38,006 nucleotides of DNA from Lachnospiraceae bacterium (GTDB taxonomy: Bacteria > Bacillota > Clostridia > Lachnospirales > Lachnospiraceae), in assembly GCA_910576335.1 (NCBI GenBank), contig CAJTIU010000040.1:1-38006 (forward strand), in the 5' to 3' direction. Position numbers and translations under genes: made by a program. Of this stretch, positions 28,709-37,543 are shown piece by piece (position 1 is the first letter of the stretch; each line of letters begins with the position of its first letter). The notes under the pieces were generated by a model. The model saw nothing but the letters and a program-made list of their open reading frames with translations, had not been told where the DNA came from and ran no database searches.

Positions 28709-29539
28709 ATGAAAACAAGAAAAAAAGAACACAACAGTATCAAGATGATAAAAGCAGTCGCCCTCATTTTATTCCTGGCGCTGCTCTTTACCCCGGAACA
28801 AAGGAACCGGTCCGTCATTGCCGGCACCGCGATCACCGGGATTGCAGGAAGCTTTCTCTTCCTCCTGATCCCCATGCTGCCGCGCATCCCAGTCCCGTCT
28901 TCCTTAAGAAATACTCACACGCACAAGCGTAAGAAACAAAAGAAAGAAGTCCCTTTCTTTGACATGGAAACGCTGCTGATCCGGCAGATCAGTTACCAGG
29001 TCACGGATAAGATCAAGGCAGCTTACCCGGAGGCATCCTGGAAGTATACCCGTCCTATCAAGGCAGAATCCCTGCTGAATTGCGATATCATCCGCATCCG
29101 GACCTTCCATACGGGAGATTACAACTTTGCGGATGTTTCTCTGGACCAGTACGGGCATCTGAAGCTCTTTATGATGACTATTACGGATTTCACGCCTCTT
29201 CCAGGACAGAAGAATCCAGATGGCGCTAAGACTGATCATCCAGAAAATCCGGCAGAATCTCCTGTCCATGTGGATCCGGAATCCTGGTATTCCCTCATCG
29301 GGAAACCGTTACTGACGGAACTGATCGGAGACCTGCAGGCAAGGGGACACCGGAAGCTTTTTATCAATGAAGCCGGGGAAATATTTATTTATACCAACAA
29401 TAACAATACTCCGGAAATAAAAGATACCTTCCAGCATTTCCCGCCCAGAGATTACTGGGCAGCCCTCATGGACATCTTTACCCGTGATGAGTTGAAAGCA
29501 TTGGAAACCAATGACACCCTGGAAGTATCCTGGGCATAG
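28709..29539 (+). CDS. Membrane protein of the second ICE module
   Basis: 276 residues. Two hydrophobic segments (about 15-28 and 36-58) with a short charged connection anchor a cytoplasmic part of ~210 residues after a basic stretch (HTHKRKKQKKE). The soluble part (DIIRIRTFHTGDYNFADVSLDQYGHLKLFMM; later RKLFINEAGEIFIYTNNN) is alpha/beta without a family I recognise. AAAGGA precedes the ATG. It lies between ssb and the AAA ATPase in one transcriptional unit. Confidence 0.6.
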   Translation: MKTRKKEHNSIKMIKAVALILFLALLFTPEQRNRSVIAGTAITGIAGSFLFLLIPMLPRIPVPSSLRNTHTHKRKKQKKEVPFFDMETLLIRQISYQVTDKIKAAYPEASWKYTRPIKAESLLNCDIIRIRTFHTGDYNFADVSLDQYGHLKLFMMTITDFTPLPGQKNPDGAKTDHPENPAESPVHVDPESWYSLIGKPLLTELIGDLQARGHRKLFINEAGEIFIYTNNNNTPEIKDTFQHFPPRDYWAALMDIFTRDELKALETNDTLEVSWA

Positions 29540-29555
29540 AAGGGAGAGATTGATT

Positions 29556-31370
29556 ATGGCAAATGGAAATTTATTACCCAACTGGTCCTTTAAGCGAAAG
29601 CTGCCGGAACCGTTCGAGGATTATACGGACGACCCGATATTTAAGAATGTTTATTCCAAGCACTGCATACAGCCCCAGAAGCGTTCCACGCTCCATGCGG
29701 CGACGCTTCGGGCAATTCTGGCATATCTGGAACTGGAGTCACCAACAAGCGGGAAACCGCCGGAGGAACTTGGTGCAATCGGAAGCCAGGGAAATAATTT
29801 CACGATTGCGGAATATCCGAGCAAAACCGGAGAACTCCACGTAGTAGCCTACAACCGGATAAACGGCAAGTTTACGGCAGGCTGTTACCAGACACCCCCG
29901 GATCCGGAAAGCAATCCGGAAAAATATATGCTGAAGGAGGATGAGAAAAGCGGCGCTGCCCTGATCTTTGCACTCATCCCAACTGCTATGGCGGATAACG
30001 AATTCAATGAACATTACCAGAAGCTGAAGGAAGACCGGGATAACGGCTATCCAAACATGGACGATACGGCAGAGACTGCAGCAATCCTGTGCGATAACCT
30101 ATACCGGCGCGTCCGTTACGGGACCTCTCTTCCGACCGGCGGAATCCCAAACGACACACCAGCCAATGGTTCCATTTCCCTGCTGAAAGCATTTACGGTA
30201 CAGAAAGGCACTTATTCCCCAACGGACGTCATTCTTGGGGCTTTCCAGTTTCTAAATCCTGGCACGTCTACCCGGAAAGTAATGGCAAGCGTTTCCAAAA
30301 AAGATTTCGCAGGCAAATACATCCTGTCCAAATCCCGGACACTGACTCCCCAGGAAGAACTCACCGTGCCGCAGCTCCCTGACTGGTACATCATACCAGC
30401 AGAGATCAAGCGGATCTACGAACACGCAAAATTAACCACAAATACCGTATCACCCATGCGGAACTTCTTATTAAGAGGACCTGCGGGAACGGGAAAGACC
30501 GAAGGAGCCAAAGCAATCGCTTCCGGCCTCCATCTCCCTTACCGGTGCATTACCTGTTCAGCAAACACAGAAATCTTCGATTTGCTTGGACAGATCCTGC
30601 CCGATGTAGACGGGAAGCTTTCCGCCCTCCAGAGCGAATATCCCACCTTCCAGGACATCATGATGGATCCGGCAACGGCTTACCAGAAGCTGACCGGCAC
30701 TTACGATGAAACGGTGGATGAGGATGCGGTCTACCAGAAGCTGGTGGATACTATTTTCGATGAAATGCACGACCACTACGCAAAGCAGGATTCCCACCAG
30801 AAGTTTAAATATGTGGACACTCCGCTAGTAGAAGCAATCCGTTACGGCTATCTTGTGGAATTACAGGAGCCCACGGTCATTGCCAATCCCGGCGTGCTGG
30901 TGGGCTTAAACTCCCTGCTGGACCGCTGTAACAGCGTGTTCCTGCCAAATGGGGAGATCATTCACCGCCACCCGGATACCACGATTGTCGTGACTACCAA
31001 CAATGATTACGCGGGCTGTAAGCAGATGAACCAGTCTGTCATCTCCAGAATGAACCTTGTGATCGATCTGGATGAGCCGGATGAGGATACCTTAGTCAAG
31101 CGTGTTCTCGGCCTTACCGGCTGTACGGACAAAAAGACCGTAACGACCATGGCAAAAATCGTCAAAGCCGTATCCGAATACTGCCGCGAGAACCTGATCA
31201 CAGACGGATGCTGCGGAGTCCGGGAGCTGATCTCCTGGGTGCAGTCCTTCATGGTCTGCGGGGATATCCGGGAAGCCGCCCGCTACACCATCCTTTCCTC
31301 TGTTTCGGCAGATGCGGAGAGCCGTCAGGAAGTGGAGAACGGCTGTCTGGATTCCATCCTTGCGGCGTAA
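29556..31370 (+). CDS. MoxR/AAA_5-type ATPase
   Basis: 604 residues from the ATG at 29556, preceded by GGGAGAG; an upstream in-frame start at 29511 overlaps the previous gene. Walker A GPAGTGKT stands at ~308-315, followed by CSANTEIFDLLGQI. The region TTIVVTTNNDYAGC holds sensor 1, and VISRMNLVIDLDEP resembles sensor and arginine-finger parts of MoxR-like AAA_5 ATPases. The first ~280 residues are element-specific. MoxR-type ATPases remodel partner proteins. In ICEs of this type the gene is common but its client is not known. Confidence 0.75.
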   Translation: MANGNLLPNWSFKRKLPEPFEDYTDDPIFKNVYSKHCIQPQKRSTLHAATLRAILAYLELESPTSGKPPEELGAIGSQGNNFTIAEYPSKTGELHVVAYNRINGKFTAGCYQTPPDPESNPEKYMLKEDEKSGAALIFALIPTAMADNEFNEHYQKLKEDRDNGYPNMDDTAETAAILCDNLYRRVRYGTSLPTGGIPNDTPANGSISLLKAFTVQKGTYSPTDVILGAFQFLNPGTSTRKVMASVSKKDFAGKYILSKSRTLTPQEELTVPQLPDWYIIPAEIKRIYEHAKLTTNTVSPMRNFLLRGPAGTGKTEGAKAIASGLHLPYRCITCSANTEIFDLLGQILPDVDGKLSALQSEYPTFQDIMMDPATAYQKLTGTYDETVDEDAVYQKLVDTIFDEMHDHYAKQDSHQKFKYVDTPLVEAIRYGYLVELQEPTVIANPGVLVGLNSLLDRCNSVFLPNGEIIHRHPDTTIVVTTNNDYAGCKQMNQSVISRMNLVIDLDEPDEDTLVKRVLGLTGCTDKKTVTTMAKIVKAVSEYCRENLITDGCCGVRELISWVQSFMVCGDIREAARYTILSSVSADAESRQEVENGCLDSILAA

Positions 31371-31382
31371 AGGAGGCTTTTT

Positions 31383-31628
31383 ATGAGGGATTATCAGATC
31401 ACAGAGGAAGAAATGCGGGGAGTGTTAGCCACCAATCTTTCTTATCTCAGGAAATCCAAACGATGGAGGCTCTCCCAGAAAACGCTGGCAAAAATTTTGC
31501 ACGTACCAAGGAAAGCCATTATGAATTACGAATCCGGCAAAGTCCTTCCGCCGACCTATATCACTTACCGTATGGCGCTGTATTTTTGCTGTACCATGGA
31601 AGAACTTCTGACGGAGAAGGTATTTTAA
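31383..31628 (+). CDS. Small XRE-like regulator
   Basis: 81 residues. The helix-turn-helix is plain: GVLATNLSYLRKSKRWRLSQKTLAKILHVPRKAIMNYESGKVLPPTYITYRMALYF. AAAGGAGG precedes the ATG at 8-9 bases. It follows the ATPase gene after 12 bp, in the same operon. Its target is unknown. Confidence 0.75.
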   Translation: MRDYQITEEEMRGVLATNLSYLRKSKRWRLSQKTLAKILHVPRKAIMNYESGKVLPPTYITYRMALYFCCTMEELLTEKVF

Positions 31629-31652
31629 GCGCAACAGCCGTATCTCCCGGAC

Positions 31653-31826
31653 ATGGGCAGACCAATCTATCTCACCTCCTGTCCAGGAACACCAGTCGCT
31701 GCACTTTTCCCTGTCCACGCCGAAAAACCTCTGGCATTAGCAGTGCTTTCTGCAAAGCCGCTTACCGAGGTAGAGATCGGATGTGCAAGGTTAGTGGCAG
31801 CCACAATCGCACGTGAATTTGATTAG
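31653..31826 (+). CDS. 57-residue hypothetical protein
   Basis: The frame is open from the stop of the XRE gene to the TAG at 31824-31826. The first ATG is at 31653 and has no clear ribosome site. The product (MGRPIYLTSCPGTPVAALF, then KPLALAVLSAKPLTEVEIGC and ARLVAATIARE) has a protein-like composition with balanced hydrophobic strands, unlike a random frame. Termination-reinitiation after the XRE stop is possible because both are in the same phase. Confidence 0.4.
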   Translation: MGRPIYLTSCPGTPVAALFPVHAEKPLALAVLSAKPLTEVEIGCARLVAATIAREFD

Positions 31827-31906
31827 CAAAAAACAATCTGAACAGTGAACAATCACTGTTATACAACAGATTTATTCGCAAATTTAGAAGAAAGGATAAA
31901 AATACT

Positions 31907-32437
31907 ATGAAAAAAATACATCTATTAACCCCAGAGCAGCAAAAATTTGCAGAACAGAACCATCAGATCGTAGACTGCTTTCTCTCCAAAAAGAGGCTAG
32001 ATGCGGAAGAATTTTATGATGTCGTCATCTTCGGCTATCTGTTAGCCGTACAGGAATATCTGGAGAAACCCAGATTAGCCGATTACGCCTTCAGTACCAT
32101 TGCATGGCGCAACATGAATGACTGTCTCATCAATGAATATGCCTACTGGAACTGCGGAAAGCGGTTGGCTGTTACCGCTCCCTTAGAGGAGGAATATCTG
32201 TCCATTGACACGCTTCTCCCCAACCGGATGCAGAGGGCGGCTGAAACTCTGGATAACCAGAAACTGCTGGTCAAGCTGCTTGCCTATATCACCCCGAAAG
32301 AACAGGAAGTGGTCCGCTTGAAAGCGGACGGCTACACCTATCAGGAGATTGCAGAGAAATGCAGCCTCACCGTATATGGCGTGGAAAGCCGTTTTAGCCG
32401 GATGCGGCAGAGGCTGCGGGCGCTTGCCTTAATGTAG
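31907..32437 (+). CDS. Sigma-70-like regulator (region 4 type)
   Basis: 176 residues. The C-terminal part (LLAYITPKEQEVVRLKADGYTYQEIAEKCSLTVYGVESRFSRMRQRLR) is a clear sigma region 4/LuxR-type helix-turn-helix. The middle part (LEKPRLADYAFSTIAWRNMNDCLINEYAYWN) resembles sigma region 2 but is weak. AAAGGA precedes the ATG. Such small sigma-like genes are frequent on ICEs. Whether it works as a sigma factor or an accessory regulator cannot be told. Confidence 0.75.
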   Translation: MKKIHLLTPEQQKFAEQNHQIVDCFLSKKRLDAEEFYDVVIFGYLLAVQEYLEKPRLADYAFSTIAWRNMNDCLINEYAYWNCGKRLAVTAPLEEEYLSIDTLLPNRMQRAAETLDNQKLLVKLLAYITPKEQEVVRLKADGYTYQEIAEKCSLTVYGVESRFSRMRQRLRALALM

Positions 32438-32449
32438 GAGGCGCTTCTT

Positions 32450-33504
32450 ATGAATGAATTACAGATACGGCGGGCGGCAGAACTCCTACAAAATGAATTT
32501 GGTACAGAATGGCAGGCTGTTGCCGGGATGCTCGGAACGGAAGGACTACGGAAGCGTGTAGGAAAGGAGCTGACTTCCTTTATGGCGTTTCCGGAGCGCG
32601 GAAATGGCGGAGACAGCCACTGGAGAGGAAACTGCTCTCCGGAAGTGGTTGCTTCCATCCTGCGCTATGTTCTGGACTGCAAGCGTTACTACGGCAAAGA
32701 TATAAGCCAGTTTACCCTGATGGATCCCATGAGCGGTTCGGGTACTTCCCAGACTGTAGCAGACCAGTTTCAGGTACGGTCATTGCTTTATGACCTGAAC
32801 CCGTCTCCAGCTTACGGATATGGCAACTGGAACGCATTAAGAAATGATGTAGAGGATTCGGCAGACCTGATCTTTTTCCATCCGCCGTACCACGACATCA
32901 TCAAATACAGCGGAAATATGTGGGGAAGGCCCACCCGGATGACCTGTCAAGATGCGAGAATTACCAGGACTTCCTGGAAAAATTAAATTACTGTATCCGG
33001 AAGTTCTTCTTCGCACTACGAAAAGACGGCAGGCTCGCGGTACTGGTGGGGGATATCCGGAAAGAAGGCCATTTTTACAGCATGCAGAACGACCTGATGC
33101 GCATGGGAGACTTTGAATCCTTTCTTGTGAAAGGCCAGTTCAACTGCGTATCAGATAACCGCAGGTACAAAAAACCGTTCATCCCGGTCGTCACGGAATA
33201 TGTGCTGATACTAAGGAAAGCCGATTCCCTGACAGTCCCCTTCTCCTGTAGGCAGGAAGGCTGCCTGTCGGTAATCCAGACGGATCTTCAGACCATTACC
33301 TGGCATCATCTGATCCGGATGTCCATGGAAAGCATGGGAGGGACGGCGGCATTATCGGATCTATACGATCTGCTTCGGGACCATCCCAAAGCGCGGAAGA
33401 ACCCACACTATGAAGACCGGATCCGGGCAACCATCTACGAGCATCCGGATCAGTACCTCCGGACAGCCCAGGGATGCTATCAGTTAAACTATGCAGTAGC
33501 CTAA
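32450..33504 (+). pseudogene. DNA methyltransferase with a frameshift
   Basis: Two overlapping frames (32450-32986 and 32920-33504) together give one methylase. Motif I is in MDPMSGSGTSQTVAD and motif IV (HPPY) in LIFFHPPYHDIIKYS. After the shift come KAHPDDLSRCENYQDFL, DGRLAVLVGDIRKEG and YVLILRKA. The homology passes from the first frame to the second near 32922-32930, at TGGGGAAGG, where one base appears to be missing. The type resembles site-specific N6-adenine or N4-cytosine methylases carried by ICEs, which protect against host restriction. It could be a true pseudogene, a sequencing error or a phase-variable run of G. The start follows AGGAGG. Confidence 0.75.
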
Positions 33505-33572
33505 AACGAAAAACTAAATCTAACGTGGAACTGAAAACAAATCCACAATTTTAAGAAAGGAAATCATCTACT

Positions 33573-33824
33573 ATGAAAAGACAACGAAAAGAACCATTAC
33601 AGAATGTCAAGAAAACCATCGTCACCATGACCGGCACCCTGTCCCTGCCTCTCCGTATCGGAGAAAACGCATGGATCCGTACCCGTCATCAGTTCTTTAC
33701 AACTTCTATGGTCTTAAAGATTATGGAAGTGGCGGAAGACGGTATAAAATTTGAGACCTGCAACACGATTTACCATCTCAGATACGAAACCGTTTCTGCC
33801 GAAAGCGGGGTGATGTGCGCTTGA
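33573..33824 (+). CDS. 83-residue hypothetical protein
   Basis: AAGAAAGGAAAT precedes the ATG. The product is a small beta-rich protein (VTMTGTLSLPLRIGENAWIR, TTSMVLKIMEVAEDGIKFET, CNTIYHLRYETV) that may be a single barrel-like fold. Its end overlaps the start of the next gene, so the two are coupled. No family is recognised. Confidence 0.55.
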   Translation: MKRQRKEPLQNVKKTIVTMTGTLSLPLRIGENAWIRTRHQFFTTSMVLKIMEVAEDGIKFETCNTIYHLRYETVSAESGVMCA

Positions 33825-34510
33825 CAAAGATTCAAGAACTGGGAAGCAGCCTTCAAAAGCTGCTTTCCACCCTAAAGAAAAACCGTGAAATGATCCCTCT
33901 TGAAGTCCTGCAATCTCATTACCAGCAGCCTTATTACGCTCTGATCCGGGAGATTAACAAAACTGCATCTGCATTTGTAAAGGCAGTCCTTACCGACCAG
34001 CTTATCCTGAATCCGGATATCTCTTTAGATGAGCAGGCGGCTGTCATCAACCAGGTGATTGCAGATTCCGGCATGGAACGGCAGATGAGTTCCTGCATTT
34101 CCAAAACCTACAATGTAGAGCAGCTTTATCAGATGGCATTGGAGCTTCGGCAAAAGATTGAATGTGCCTTATGGCCATACATCGACCTGAAAACCTGCCT
34201 GGTGTTTGACTTGGACAATCCGGATGCGGAACCTGTCACCTATAATACCTTAACGAGAAAAATCTTCAGAGATGGAATCTGGGAAAATCAGGAGATAGAT
34301 CTTCAGTGGAGATTTTTATTTTATCCAAATGCAAGGATTCGTCCAGGCGATGAACCACCCAAAGAAGAAAAGGAGAAGAATGACTATGACTACACATATG
34401 GAACTGAAAACAGCTACACACCTGTCAGATCAGGAAATGGAGAAAATCTACCGCATACGGCAGTGCCTTTACTGGGAAATGGATTTTATCAGCCGCTGCA
34501 GGGAACGTAA
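33815..34510 (+). CDS. Hypothetical protein, helical
   Basis: 231 residues, starting with GTG at 33815, or possibly with TTG two codons later, inside the end of the previous gene. The product is helical and acidic (KIQELGSSLQKLLSTLKKNREM, LYQMALELRQKIECALW), with a beta segment near the end. The last 40 residues are rich in Lys, Glu, Asp and Tyr. The next gene starts inside its end. No family is recognised. Confidence 0.5.
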   Translation: MRLTKIQELGSSLQKLLSTLKKNREMIPLEVLQSHYQQPYYALIREINKTASAFVKAVLTDQLILNPDISLDEQAAVINQVIADSGMERQMSSCISKTYNVEQLYQMALELRQKIECALWPYIDLKTCLVFDLDNPDAEPVTYNTLTRKIFRDGIWENQEIDLQWRFLFYPNARIRPGDEPPKEEKEKNDYDYTYGTENSYTPVRSGNGENLPHTAVPLLGNGFYQPLQGT

Positions 34511-34715
34511 AAAGGAAGGAATCGGCTTATGCAATCTTCCTTACCAAACGCTTTCCGAGGAGAAAAAGCTTCTTGATCTGGCATATGAATTATATAACGA
34601 TATGGAAGACTCTAATACGGCCTATAATGTGACCCTTGAGCTTGTCATTGATGAAATTGAAAAATACATAAAAGATAATCCATGCTGGAATATGGAATCG
34701 GAGGTGGATGAGTAA
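34380..34715 (+). CDS. Hypothetical protein, helical
   Basis: 111 residues from the ATG at 34380 or the one two codons later, both served by AAGGAG; it overlaps the previous gene. The product is helical and acidic (SDQEMEKIYRIRQCLYWEMD, EEKKLLDLAYELYNDMED). Its TAA overlaps the following ATG (TAATG). The function is unknown. Confidence 0.5.
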   Translation: MTMTTHMELKTATHLSDQEMEKIYRIRQCLYWEMDFISRCRERKKEGIGLCNLPYQTLSEEKKLLDLAYELYNDMEDSNTAYNVTLELVIDEIEKYIKDNPCWNMESEVDE

Positions 34716-35323
34716 TGGCAAATATCTGCTGTGATGATGTCTATTTCTATTCACAATCCAATCCTGAACATCTGGCTGCATTGTGGGAAGACCTGGAAAC
34801 ATCCATTGTTTTCTGCAGCAATGAAGATCTTGCATGGATTGGGAACCTTTTTGAGTTAAAGAATATCCCCACAGAAGGCATCTCCCTCCGGGGAACGGTC
34901 ATCTATATGGAACGAAATGACGACAACATCCTTCTCAGTACTTCTGCAGCATGGTCTCCGCTTTACGAAGCATACCAAGCGATTGCCAAAGCCTATCAGG
35001 TGGATTTTGTCATGCAGAGCATAGAACTGGGATGCAACACCTATATCAATACCGATTATTCCGGTCAGTATTTCCCAGACCATTATGCTGTGTCCGTGGA
35101 AGATGAAGCGTTCCTGACACCGGCAGGTATTCTGGCAGGTGAGAAACTAGAGCATGGAGAACTATTTACTACGGATGCTACTCTGATGGAGCGCTTTGCC
35201 AAGATGGGATATCCCGCAGATACACTGGAAATGTTGGATGCTTTTTTGGGAGATACAGGAATTGAAGTCCACTGCTTTGAAGATCCTTATTCCCTGAGTG
35301 ATTTAACAGACGAGGAGGAATGA
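34715..35323 (+). CDS. YubB/DUF1281-like protein
   Basis: 202 residues. The opening (MANICCDDVYFYSQSNPEHLAALWEDLE) and later segments (LRGTVIYMERNDDNILLSTS, AWSPLYEAYQAIAKAYQVDF, YFPDHYAVSV) resemble the ferredoxin-like YubB/DUF1281 domain known from plasmids and ICEs. Its role is unknown. It is coupled to the upstream gene through TAATG and to the next gene with a 3-bp gap. Confidence 0.5.
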   Translation: MANICCDDVYFYSQSNPEHLAALWEDLETSIVFCSNEDLAWIGNLFELKNIPTEGISLRGTVIYMERNDDNILLSTSAAWSPLYEAYQAIAKAYQVDFVMQSIELGCNTYINTDYSGQYFPDHYAVSVEDEAFLTPAGILAGEKLEHGELFTTDATLMERFAKMGYPADTLEMLDAFLGDTGIEVHCFEDPYSLSDLTDEEE

Positions 35324-35326
35324 TGT

Positions 35327-35572
35327 ATGAAGCTATATGTATTATGCAGTTATGGAGACGGTCTGAATGATCCCGATGTCTCCACAGATTATCAGGAACT
35401 CTATGAAAAGATGGAGAAAAGCTACCGGATGACGCTGGATCACGTTTCCCAGACAGAAGAAGAACAGGAAAATACCTATCTGAGCGAATACAGCGCCAGG
35501 GCTGTCATACATGGTGACTGGATGGAATGGTCCATTACAGAGCTGGAAATTCCAATTTCCCGCCTATCATAA
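35327..35572 (+). CDS. 81-residue hypothetical protein
   Basis: MKLYVLCSYGDGLNDPDVST, then an acidic helix (YEKMEKSYRMTLDHVSQTEEE) and WMEWSITELEIPISRLS. GAGGAGG precedes the ATG, which lies three bases after the upstream gene. It ends before a terminator. No family is recognised. Confidence 0.5.
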   Translation: MKLYVLCSYGDGLNDPDVSTDYQELYEKMEKSYRMTLDHVSQTEEEQENTYLSEYSARAVIHGDWMEWSITELEIPISRLS

Positions 35573-35595
35573 ATCCAAAAGCGCAAATGTATTCT

Positions 35596-35624
35596 GAGCC
35601 GCCTGATTTTCGGGCGGCTCATTT
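35596..35624 (+). terminator. Terminator closing the second ICE operon
   Basis: GAGCCGCC (35596-35603) pairs perfectly with GGCGGCTC (35613-35620) and is followed by ATTTCC. It lies 24 bp after the last gene of the operon. A second hairpin of similar sequence stands at 36670. Confidence 0.6.
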
Positions 35625-35667
35625 CCTCCAACAGAACCCTGAAAAACCGGAATTTTCTTTTTCCCTA

Positions 35668-35696
35668 TTGGATAGGCACATACTTTTTGCTATAAT
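35668..35696 (+). promoter_or_regulatory. Promoter of the DUF3791-DUF3990 gene
   Basis: TTGGAT (35668-35673), a 17-bp spacer and TATAAT (35691-35696), 27 bp before the ATG with GGAGG between. This gives the downstream pair its own transcription unit, separated from the ICE operon by the terminator at 35596. Confidence 0.65.
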
Positions 35697-35722
35697 AAAT
35701 TTACAATTATGGAGGTAACCAT

Positions 35723-36415
35723 ATGAGTATTCAATCGGACGTGGAAATGTTATCTATTCAGGCTTTGGAGTATTATGCAAGGGCTCATAAGTTATCTGAA
35801 GCCGATACGGTCCATTTATTCCACAAATATCAAGTTTTTGAAAAAATAATCTTACAGCATGAATATCTGCACCAGTTAGATTTTAGTGAAACACTCAATT
35901 ACATCGAAGAAATTATAGATGAAGGCACATTCATCTTGATTTTATATCATGGTTCTAATATTGCCTTTGACCGTATTGATTTGTCTAAGTCCCATAACCG
36001 CAGGGATTTTGGACGTGGTTTTTATTGCACCATACTGGAGAAACAGGCAAGCGAATGGGCGCACCGGCTGTATATGAGGAATCTATCTGGCAAAGAATAT
36101 GTTTATCAGTATGTTTTTCACCAATCAGAATCTCTTAAAATAAAGCATTTTTATGCATTGGATGCCGAATGGCTGGAGTTTATCAAGAATAACCGCATCA
36201 AAGGCGGAATCCAGCACTCCTATGATGTTGTGATTGGTCCTGTTGCAGATGATAATACGATGGAAACTGTTCAGCTCTATATGTCTGGTATTTTGAAATC
36301 CAGTGAAGCTGTAGACAGATTGCGGTATAACAAAGTAAATAATCAGGTTTCTTTCCATACACCGCATGCTTTGAAACATTTGAAATTTGAGATTCGCAAG
36401 GAGGTTCTCTCATGA
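35723..36415 (+). CDS. DUF3791-DUF3990 fusion, ADP-ribosyltransferase-like
   Basis: 230 residues. Residues ~5-70 (MLSIQALEYYARAHKLSEADTVHLFHKYQVFEKIILQHEYLHQLDFSETLNYIEEIID) match DUF3791, a small helical domain. Residues ~73-228 match DUF3990, which is related to ADP-ribosyltransferases: ILYHGSNIAF, RRDFGRGFYCTILEKQASEWA, WLEFIKNNR, YDVVIGPVADD and a final NQVSFHT. The HG-S, GFY and Q-S positions are those expected of the NAD-binding cleft. The two domains are commonly separate neighbouring genes; here they are fused. The next gene overlaps by four bases. A toxin-antitoxin or defence role is inferred. Confidence 0.75.
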   Translation: MSIQSDVEMLSIQALEYYARAHKLSEADTVHLFHKYQVFEKIILQHEYLHQLDFSETLNYIEEIIDEGTFILILYHGSNIAFDRIDLSKSHNRRDFGRGFYCTILEKQASEWAHRLYMRNLSGKEYVYQYVFHQSESLKIKHFYALDAEWLEFIKNNRIKGGIQHSYDVVIGPVADDNTMETVQLYMSGILKSSEAVDRLRYNKVNNQVSFHTPHALKHLKFEIRKEVLS

Positions 36416-36657
36416 TGGAAGGAAAATATTTTTTTAATGGAAAAGATATTACTATGAATATGTGCATCCAGATTCGGGATGTGATTGACATTATTCAGGC
36501 AACAACCGGTTTGAATTTTCCAGACGCAACTTTGGCTTTTTATGAGTCCAAAACGTACAAGGCCCTTCAGAACACAGACAACACCCTATGGGCAGAATCT
36601 GCTGGTTATATCGCAGACCGATATTTTGAAGAATGTACAGAAACAAGCTGTGTTTAA
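36412..36657 (+). CDS. Small partner of the DUF3990 protein
   Basis: 81 residues; the ATG overlaps the upstream TGA (ATGA). FFNGKDITMNMCIQIRDVIDI, then GLNFPDATLAFYESKTYKALQN and LWAESAGYIADRYFEE form two helical halves. Proteins like this follow DUF3990 genes in Clostridia and could be the antitoxin. The pairing is by position and a weak resemblance; I see no DNA-binding motif. A hairpin at 36670 ends the unit. Confidence 0.6.
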   Translation: MMEGKYFFNGKDITMNMCIQIRDVIDIIQATTGLNFPDATLAFYESKTYKALQNTDNTLWAESAGYIADRYFEECTETSCV

Positions 36658-36669
36658 AGAAATATTCCA

Positions 36670-36695
36670 AGCCGCTCATATTGGGCGGCTCTTTT
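36670..36695. terminator. Terminator after the DUF3990 pair
   Basis: AGCCGC (36670-36675) pairs with GCGGCT (36685-36690), followed by CTTTTC. It lies 13 bases after the stop of the small partner gene. Confidence 0.6.
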
Positions 36696-36789
36696 CAGCA
36701 GCATACAAAAAGTGATTTTTACCTGCAAAACTCACACGCACGACAACCTTATTGCGGTATCTGCCTTATATGCCGCTGCATCCCTATTG

Positions 36790-37341
36790 CTAACAATACC
36801 TAATATAATAGTCCTCCAAAGAGATATTACATTCTTCCTTTGCGTCTACAAACTGGTATTCCTTTATCAGTTTTTGTCTCTCCCCGGCATCCTTCTGGAT
36901 CTTCATGATGATAGAGGCAACCTCAAAATCCTCATAGATATGCCATATTAATACATCCATCAGTTCCTTTAATACCAGCCAACGCTCATACTCTGATTTT
37001 AAATCGATCCGTAGAATCCCCATCTTCCTTCCGTCAACCGCATACTTCAGAGAAGGGCATACTTCAAGCGTTCCGATCAATAATCCGGTTTCCTTATCCA
37101 GAACACTCCACCTGACAAAATCTCTTGCCTCATACCGGCTCAGCCAATATTCCACACATTCCCGGAGCTTTTCCTTATCCGTATAATAGAAATTATCCCC
37201 ACAGCAGTCTCCATTGAAATAACGTGCGGCTTCCGGATCGGAATAACAGGGAAACAGCCCCTCCACATCTCCTGCCTCCAGCTTCCTTATCTTGAAATGA
37301 TCGGTTTCATATTCCGGGCATACGGTAAATACATCCATGTT
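36790..37341 (-). CDS. GNAT-family acetyltransferase
   Basis: 183 residues from the ATG at 37341 (MDVFTV...), which has GAGG at 6-7 bases. A longer in-frame start at 37464 is upstream of the promoter I see and has no ribosome site. The body follows the GNAT order: FKIRKLEAGDVEGLFPCYSDPEAARYF, then RWSVLDKETGLLIGTLEV and LRIDLKSEYERWLVLKELMDVLIWHIYEDFEVASI. The acetyl-CoA loop is not textbook, so the substrate (amine, drug or protein) is unknown. Confidence 0.7.
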   Translation of the reverse strand, partial: NMDVFTVCPEYETDHFKIRKLEAGDVEGLFPCYSDPEAARYFNGDCCGDNFYYTDKEKLRECVEYWLSRYEARDFVRWSVLDKETGLLIGTLEVCPSLKYAVDGRKMGILRIDLKSEYERWLVLKELMDVLIWHIYEDFEVASIIMKIQKDAGERQKLIKEYQFVDAKEECNISLEDYYIRYC

Positions 37342-37408
37342 CTGCCTCATCCTCACTGTTCTTTTTATCTTTTTGTATTTTGTCAATTCATTGCTGACAT
37401 CATATCCC

Positions 37409-37437
37409 ATTATACCGAACTCACGTTCTTTTATCAA
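37409..37437 (-). promoter_or_regulatory. Promoter of the acetyltransferase gene
   Basis: On the minus strand TTGATA (37437-37432), a 17-bp spacer and TATAAT (37414-37409), both close to consensus. It supports the start at 37341 over the one at 37464. Confidence 0.6.
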
Positions 37438-37543
37438 GCAGATATTTCCATTTTCTTTTTCCATATTTAGGCAGTCTTTGTAATAGTATTCCCTATATTT
37501 TGTTTTATATTCATTAAATAAGCTATATTTTGTATTTTATTGT

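Noticed and set aside
31208-31816. 202-codon frame across the ATPase end and the XRE gene
   Set aside because: Shadow of two well-supported genes in other phases; no ribosome site.
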